Below are positions 58,458-64,000 of a stretch of DNA of 64,000 nt, piece by piece (the first letter of the stretch is position 1; every line of letters starts with the position of its first letter). Source of the stretch: Pocillopora verrucosa. Its lineage: Eukaryota > Cnidaria > Anthozoa > Scleractinia > Pocilloporidae. Under the pieces are notes generated by a model. That model was not told where the DNA came from. It did not search any database and worked only from the letters and a program-made list of their open reading frames with translations. Both the position numbers and the translations under genes were made by a program. The stretch spans positions 22,900,725 to 22,964,724 of the forward strand of contig NC_089318.1 in the NCBI RefSeq assembly GCF_036669915.1, written 5' to 3'.

Positions 58458-58578
58458 GGATCAATATCAGTATCTGGGCAACTGCCCACCTACCCCTCCC
58501 CCTAACTTGTTATCAGTAGACTGTTGTTGGGTTAGGGGAGGGGTAGGTGGGCAGTTGCCCAGATACTGATATTGATCC
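58458..58578. mobile_element. 121-bp palindromic foldback element (unit B)
   Basis: Same as 25323-25443, differing at about one base in the loop. Confidence 0.75.
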
Positions 58579-59660
58579 TTATTGATTGATATTAATTCTT
58601 CCCTCTAGCTGCTACACAATTCCTTGTAAATAAATCAGGAGAATTTGGTGTTAGATCAAGACTACTACTTTCTACCTGATAAGTTTGAGTATTCTCATTA
58701 CATGTTGGCTGGATAATGTGTGGATGTTACAGGGAGAAGTTACATGTTCATCACTTATGGGAGTTAAAAGGGTTAAGAGACTTAATCTCAGACGATCTGA
58801 AGTCTGTACCTATGCTCCCAGCCTCCTCTCCCTGAGTAGAGAGGTATACTACTACTGCCATATTTAAAATTTCACCTATGTGCTTGATGATACTGATTGC
58901 AATTGAGTACCACCTGCCAATAAGGCTACATGCATTGCAAGAAAAGAGCAGTACAAGACAGTGCTTTCCTTGCTAAAAGTGCAATAATGAAATAACCACA
59001 GAGAAATGAAGATGTACAGAAAATATTACTGGCAGTGGTAAAATGGCTGGCTAAACATTTCGGCTAGGGCTGTGGGGGGAAGTGCGGGGGAATTTATCTT
59101 GTATGATACAACAAATAGACTGCAATAAATAATAGTAAAGACAGCAAGTGGAATTTCAATGGAGTTTAATTTGTCAATCACAAGTATATGATTACAGACC
59201 AACCTTGATAACACGAAATCCTGTTACCAATCGATCATAACCATCACAATTAAAAACAAAAAAACCAGTAACATTTATTTGAGAAGATATCTCTGGTAGA
59301 GACATTTCTAAAGAGAAAAATTGTTCCATTTTGGAAATTCCCCAGGTTTGTAGGGTAATTAAGTGGCTGTTGCTATGGTTATTGTAATCAAATCTGTGAT
59401 TGGAGGATTTACCTGAGTGGACTTGGTGTGATTGGCTGCTTTGGCTGTCTTATTACAATTTTCAATTACAGCCATCTTTCTCATTACAACTCTACAGAAG
59501 AATAAGTGAAAAATGAAGCAGCTAATGCACCAATCACATTTGAGGAAATTGTAATGGTTATGATTACCTGTAACAATTTAAATACCCTCCTATTCAGAGG
59601 TTTCAAAATATTTTGAAGATGGCATCAGACTATGCAAAAGTGGGTGACTGTGAAAAGTTC
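58579..59660. other. MITE-rich spacer, unit B
   Basis: No gene seen; counterpart of 25,444-26,528. Confidence 0.45.
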
Positions 59661-59865
59661 TTTAACCCTTTAGCTCCCAAGATCTCATTAGTAATTCTCC
59701 TTACTGTCTGCCATATATTTCTTGTGATGTTAGTTTCAAGAATTTGTCATTGGATCAACTAATAATCCCCTAATTAATATTTTTCTTTGTTCAGACATCA
59801 CTTGTCTGCTTGATATTGTAAGGAGAAATTCTGTCCTGGTCACATAAGGGAGTTAAAAGGTTAAA
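59661..59865. mobile_element. Short TIR MITE, TTTAACCCTTTA family (unit B)
   Basis: Counterpart of 26529-26732 with matching inverted ends. Confidence 0.65.
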
Positions 59866-60124
59866 GGCATTAAAAGTAATCATTTTAAACAGAGTAGCAG
59901 GCAACATTTTATCAAGTAGCCAGTAGAACTCTGGTGGAAGGTGGCTTGTTTTGAAACCCCTTCCTAGTTCTCTAAGGCAGAGCTATCAACAGTAACATCT
60001 TTGCACATATGAGCATAAGTAAATGAATATATGCATATTAAAGGTATTACATTTATTATTGTTATTATACAGTCAGGTAATAAACATTGTAAGTGGTTAT
60101 AAACACAATCAAACACTGGATGAC

Positions 60125-61780
60125 AGGTGACTAAAGCCTGAAAGAATACAGGCTCAGCGAAAAAACATAAGTACCTCTGAAATTTACCTCTGGAAGACAA
60201 AGAAACAACAAAAACTACCTAAATTCTTTAAGTGTAGGTAATAACAAGTGCTATTCAGTGTAAATAAGCATGAGTACCATTTTCAAAGTCCTTATTTACA
60301 CCAAATTACATGTCTTGAGAAATCATGTGATTACTAAGTAATATCACAGAAAGTGAGGACAGACAAACTGTTGAGAGTGTACACTTTATTTGTAATTTGT
60401 ACTTGTGCTACAACTTTGCACTTGTGTTGCATGGTAAATGCACTCATTTTCAGCTAATCAGAAGCTGGCACTATCTTCATACATTGTTAGGGTGCAACAT
60501 TACAATCATTGATCCTGTCCTCCCTTATGGCCTGACATGTGCAGTACAAAGTCAATTAATGCTTGATGTTCATATTGACAGTGTACCTTCTAACATCAGG
60601 AAACTTTTTACAAGAACTTCAAACATCCATACACATACTAATCACTCATCAATGTCACATCTCTTTAGTGATAAGTACTCAAGGCTTAAAACGGAAAGAA
60701 AGGCCTTTTTGACATATTGGTGTCAAAGTCTGGAATGATATGCCTAATGAATATAAAAATTTATCAAAGACATCCTTCAAAAAAGAAACAAAGAGCTCAT
60801 CTCAATATCCTAGAAACTGGAGATTCTCACATGGAGCCTGATGAGATAATGCTAAAATTCAAACACACCAAAATTGAACCAAATTGAACCAGTTCTACAA
60901 TGTGTTTTGTACACTTAGAAACTCTAGAATTTCCTGTCTTTACAACTGAACATCTGTCATTTTCCCTTTTTTTTCTTTTTTGGTGTATATTTTGTCTTTT
61001 CAGTTATGTTATATTTCTTCATTTCTGTTTTATTTCCAGTTTAATAAATTAAGTTCATAAAGAAAAGAAAAAAAATTAGACCTGCCTTGGTTAGCATTTG
61101 CTATCTGTGAGTCGAAGGAATATCTTGTAAATATGTAAGAAAATGAAAATAAAAGTGTGTGCGTGTGACCACAGATAGGGCATCAACAACAACTCTAAAA
61201 ACACTCAAACAAAAAGGATCCAACAGAAACACATGCAAGGAAATTAATTTAAGCAAACTCTTAATCAAAGCTGTGTGGAATAATTTACACCCTCATGTAA
61301 CAAAATCAAAATATCTCTTTCTAAATTAACTCAACCAACTTTAGAGGAACAAGCTATAGCCCTAAAAAATTATTTGATGATGTGACAGTATTGTAAAAGA
61401 ATGTTCTTTCCATATCATTGGAATATGCAAGAGGAACATGATGAGAAGTGAATTATTGCATCAGAGGGTCTATAATTTTCAAGACATGACAATTTCTGAT
61501 CAGTGCATGTCCATCCAAATCTTTTTGAAGAGGCTGATTTCAATCAAGCAGCAAGCAGTTGTGTCAAAGAAACTTTTTGCGCTACAAAAGAACTTTAATT
61601 ACTCAAAACTGATTTGAAAGCCATCATGGCTGTCATCCATTTGTTTTGGTGACCAAATAAGGCAGCATTATATGCATAGAGAACAGTACAAAGAACATGG
61701 ATACTGATGTTAGCGTGTTAAGGGTTAACAAATGATTGATCACTCTTGTAAACCAGTTCATCAGGAAGTAAATTTCAAAT
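60125..61780 (+). mobile_element. LINE remnant at the start of unit C
   Basis: Repeats 27,000-28,660 nearly base for base: RT C-terminal frame (60,397-60,738), one-base shift, then VWNDMPNEYKNL. At about 61,800 it joins directly to sequence matching A 2,863, without AFMID or the Penelope-like fragment. Confidence 0.6.
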
Positions 61781-61799
61781 GTGGGATATTGATCAAATG

Positions 61800-62770
61800 A
61801 AGCTACAGTAAAATACACAATAAAAAGGAAAGGCCTGTAAGAGTTTTTTTCTTTGTGTCTTTGGAAACCACAGTGACATTTCGTTTTAACGATTTTCTTG
61901 TGATCTTGATGTGGGAATACTACTGCAGAGCACACAGATGGGGAAATATAAGGATCGAAATCTGTTAATGTATTACAGCCATACTAAAGGCACGAAGTCA
62001 TAGGGCCAGAAAGGCAATAATAGCATACTGGCAATTAGATGTTTCTCAATATCCTTGCTAATTTTAAGATCACTGCAAGCACGAGAACAATCCTTTTTGT
62101 AGTAAATAAACGGTAGAATACAAGGTTTAACAAGTTAAGTTAAACTTGTCAGTGTTTCATCCCACTCACTTACAAAACAGTTGTGATTTACTCACTGTCT
62201 GTCGAACCTTACTGCCTCCTTGTTTCCATGCAAACTATGTTCTGCTAGCAGGCCAGAGTGTTTGACCGAACTGAACTATTACAATACCTCGTTATTAACT
62301 TAAATCACTTGAATTAAACCGAATATCACTCCGAAAGGCATTTTAATATCTAGGTAATGAATCGAGTACCTTGAACTTATCACAAAAATGTCCAAAAATC
62401 TCCAAATGCCTCAGCTTTCTAAAGAGAGGAACACAAGACGTGGAGAACTAAGGCGAGTCAAGAAGAAATGGGGGGAGGGGATGGTAAGGTAAATCTATGT
62501 TTCTGATATCTGTGGCTAAGGTCGTTCGCTTCTCTCAAAGTGAGGTAAAAGCTAACTTTGAAAACTCGGAAGACAATAAGAAAAAAAATTGGGATGAATT
62601 CTCTTTCCAGTCGATAAATGTTCTATGATGACGTGACGATGAGCATTAGGGGGTGGTTGAAAAGCATCATAGTCACGTGACGCATTCTCCATCGGCAAAC
62701 TTCTTAACTTTCACTTTCGAAGGCGACGAACACAGTAAGTAATTTCTGTTCACTTTGTTCGATATTATAG
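61800..62770. other. Conserved noncoding block, unit C
   Basis: No gene seen; third copy of the block with TGACGTGA and GTCACGTGAC (near 62,630-62,680). Confidence 0.45.
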
Positions 62771-63283
62771 TACAGTCGAACCTCGATTATCCGGACTCAT
62801 CGGGACCTCGGTAAATAGTCCGGATAGTCGAGAGTCCGGATAATCGAAAATATGAATATTAATGAGATAGAAATGTGAAATAATTATCTGCTTATCTTTA
62901 ATCAATAGAACGGCTAGCTTTCGCTTCGTAGGCATGTTTTTGATTTGAGTTTACGATCGATCGCTCGTGTGTTTACACAGCTCACGCGGAAGGAACTAAT
63001 CAAACATGAAATTCCCTTGGCAACAAAACAATTGAGCCAACCATATATCAGCTGAACGCATCAGAATATTTCTTTGTCTCGTCGCACTTTCGAATTTTGA
63101 AAAGCGCACTGGATAATACGCTGTTTCAACAGTCTTTTGAAAGGATTATTGGGCTTTTTGCGACTTTGAGTTTTCAAGATCACAACTAATTAATATTCAT
63201 AGAAAAATTGGGACCAGAGAAGAAAGTCCGGATAATCGAATAGTCCGGATAATCGAGGTCCGGTTAATCGAGGTTGGACTGTA
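62771..63283. mobile_element. Pogo/Tigger-like MITE (unit C copy)
   Basis: The element spans 62773-63281, flanked by TA. It is slightly longer than the A and B copies because an extra TCCGGTTAATCGAGG-type segment duplicates part of the right terminus. Confidence 0.8.
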
Positions 63284-64000
63284 GTTTTACAGCTCGTGCG
63301 TTAGTTTTAATTCATTTATAATGACGTAAGCGTAATCTGTTAAAACTGTGAGCTATTTCCTTGATAAATCTCCAATATTCACGTTGTGGTCGCCTAAATA
63401 ATTACGGTGGAAGGAAAACAGTGGCATCAAGCGAATCAAAAGAAAAATTTCAGAGAATCTGATATTTACTTCTAAATACTTCTAAACTGCCTGACAATCT
63501 TGCTCTAAAATAATCACCCACATGAACTTTAATTCTCTGAATAAATCTGATGTCTCCAATTGGGCTGCTATCGAGTAGACCTCAAGCCGGAAGTAGCTTG
63601 CTCGCGTTTGCAGGTAAAATTTTGCTTGAGAAGCGTAGATATGCAGTCTGTACGTTGTTCCAGTTGTTCCTTGGAGTGCTCTATGCATAAAAATCCACAG
63701 ATAAAGATAAATGAAGGTCGATTTCCGACTTTTCATCTGGTCTAGCTTTCAATCTGCGAGTTCGTTTCCCGACCAGCGGCTGGCTGATAGAGGCTAAATA
63801 TGGATTTATGTCGGAGTTGGGCCTCGAGTTTCATGTTTATGTGTTTAAGACCTTGATTACGCTGAAGAATTTCTCTATCTTCGAATTCATCAGTGATAGG
63901 TGTTTTGTGTTGTAACTTGTTAATAAAACAACCTGCATTTTTTTCCGAAGGGAAAGTCGTGCCTTAGCATCGCTTTTATCTGGATTTCAATCACAAGGCC
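63284..64000. other. Unit C upstream region, cut by window end
   Basis: Counterpart of 4,329-5,050 and 30,748-31,390 (without the LINE), with an open minus frame at 63482-63736. The order in A and B predicts a third TPR-CHAT gene starting about 1-2 kb beyond the window. Confidence 0.4.

Overview
This is eukaryotic, AT-rich genomic DNA, most likely from a cnidarian and probably a stony coral. That inference rests on very large TPR-CHAT ('TTC28-like') genes, a SUEL-type galactose/rhamnose-binding lectin exon, Penelope-like retroelements, and short repeat families of kinds I associate with coral genomes. There are no bacterial operons. Genes are spaced out, several have introns with GT/AG borders, and much of the rest is decayed mobile DNA.

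The window is a head-to-tail segmental duplication of a unit of roughly 27-33 kb. Unit A is about 1-27,000 (its left edge is outside the window), unit B about 27,000-60,125, and unit C about 60,125-64,000 (cut by the right edge). Order within a unit: LINE remnants; (unit A only) a frameshifted kynurenine formamidase (AFMID) copy on the minus strand; a conserved noncoding block with a pogo-like MITE; a TPR-CHAT gene; a secreted protein on the minus strand; a divergent small cationic secreted protein ending in KDEL; a third small secreted protein on the minus strand; a multi-exon gene whose C-terminal half resembles the BCH/CRAL-TRIO domain of BNIP2/caytaxin; a lectin-domain exon with an in-frame stop; and a MITE-rich tail.

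The copies differ strikingly. The unit B TPR-CHAT gene has an uninterrupted reading frame of 3,533 codons with about 75 TPR units of exactly 40 residues (120 bp, no indels). Its unit A paralog has about 21 TPR units, is split by a 988-bp inverted-repeat transposon, and has lost 27 residues inside the CHAT domain. Unit B has lost the 5' coding start through an 86-bp deletion. Both keep the CHAT His and Cys. The third secreted gene is intact in A but frameshifted and partly re-duplicated in B.

Functionally, the TPR-CHAT proteins look like cytosolic repeat-sensor proteases (His-Cys dyad, caspase/separase clan). Their linkage to three small, fast-changing secretory-pathway proteins makes the block look like a lineage-specific stress or immune locus. 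That role is inference; the sequence shows only the architecture, the linkage and the copy-to-copy differences.
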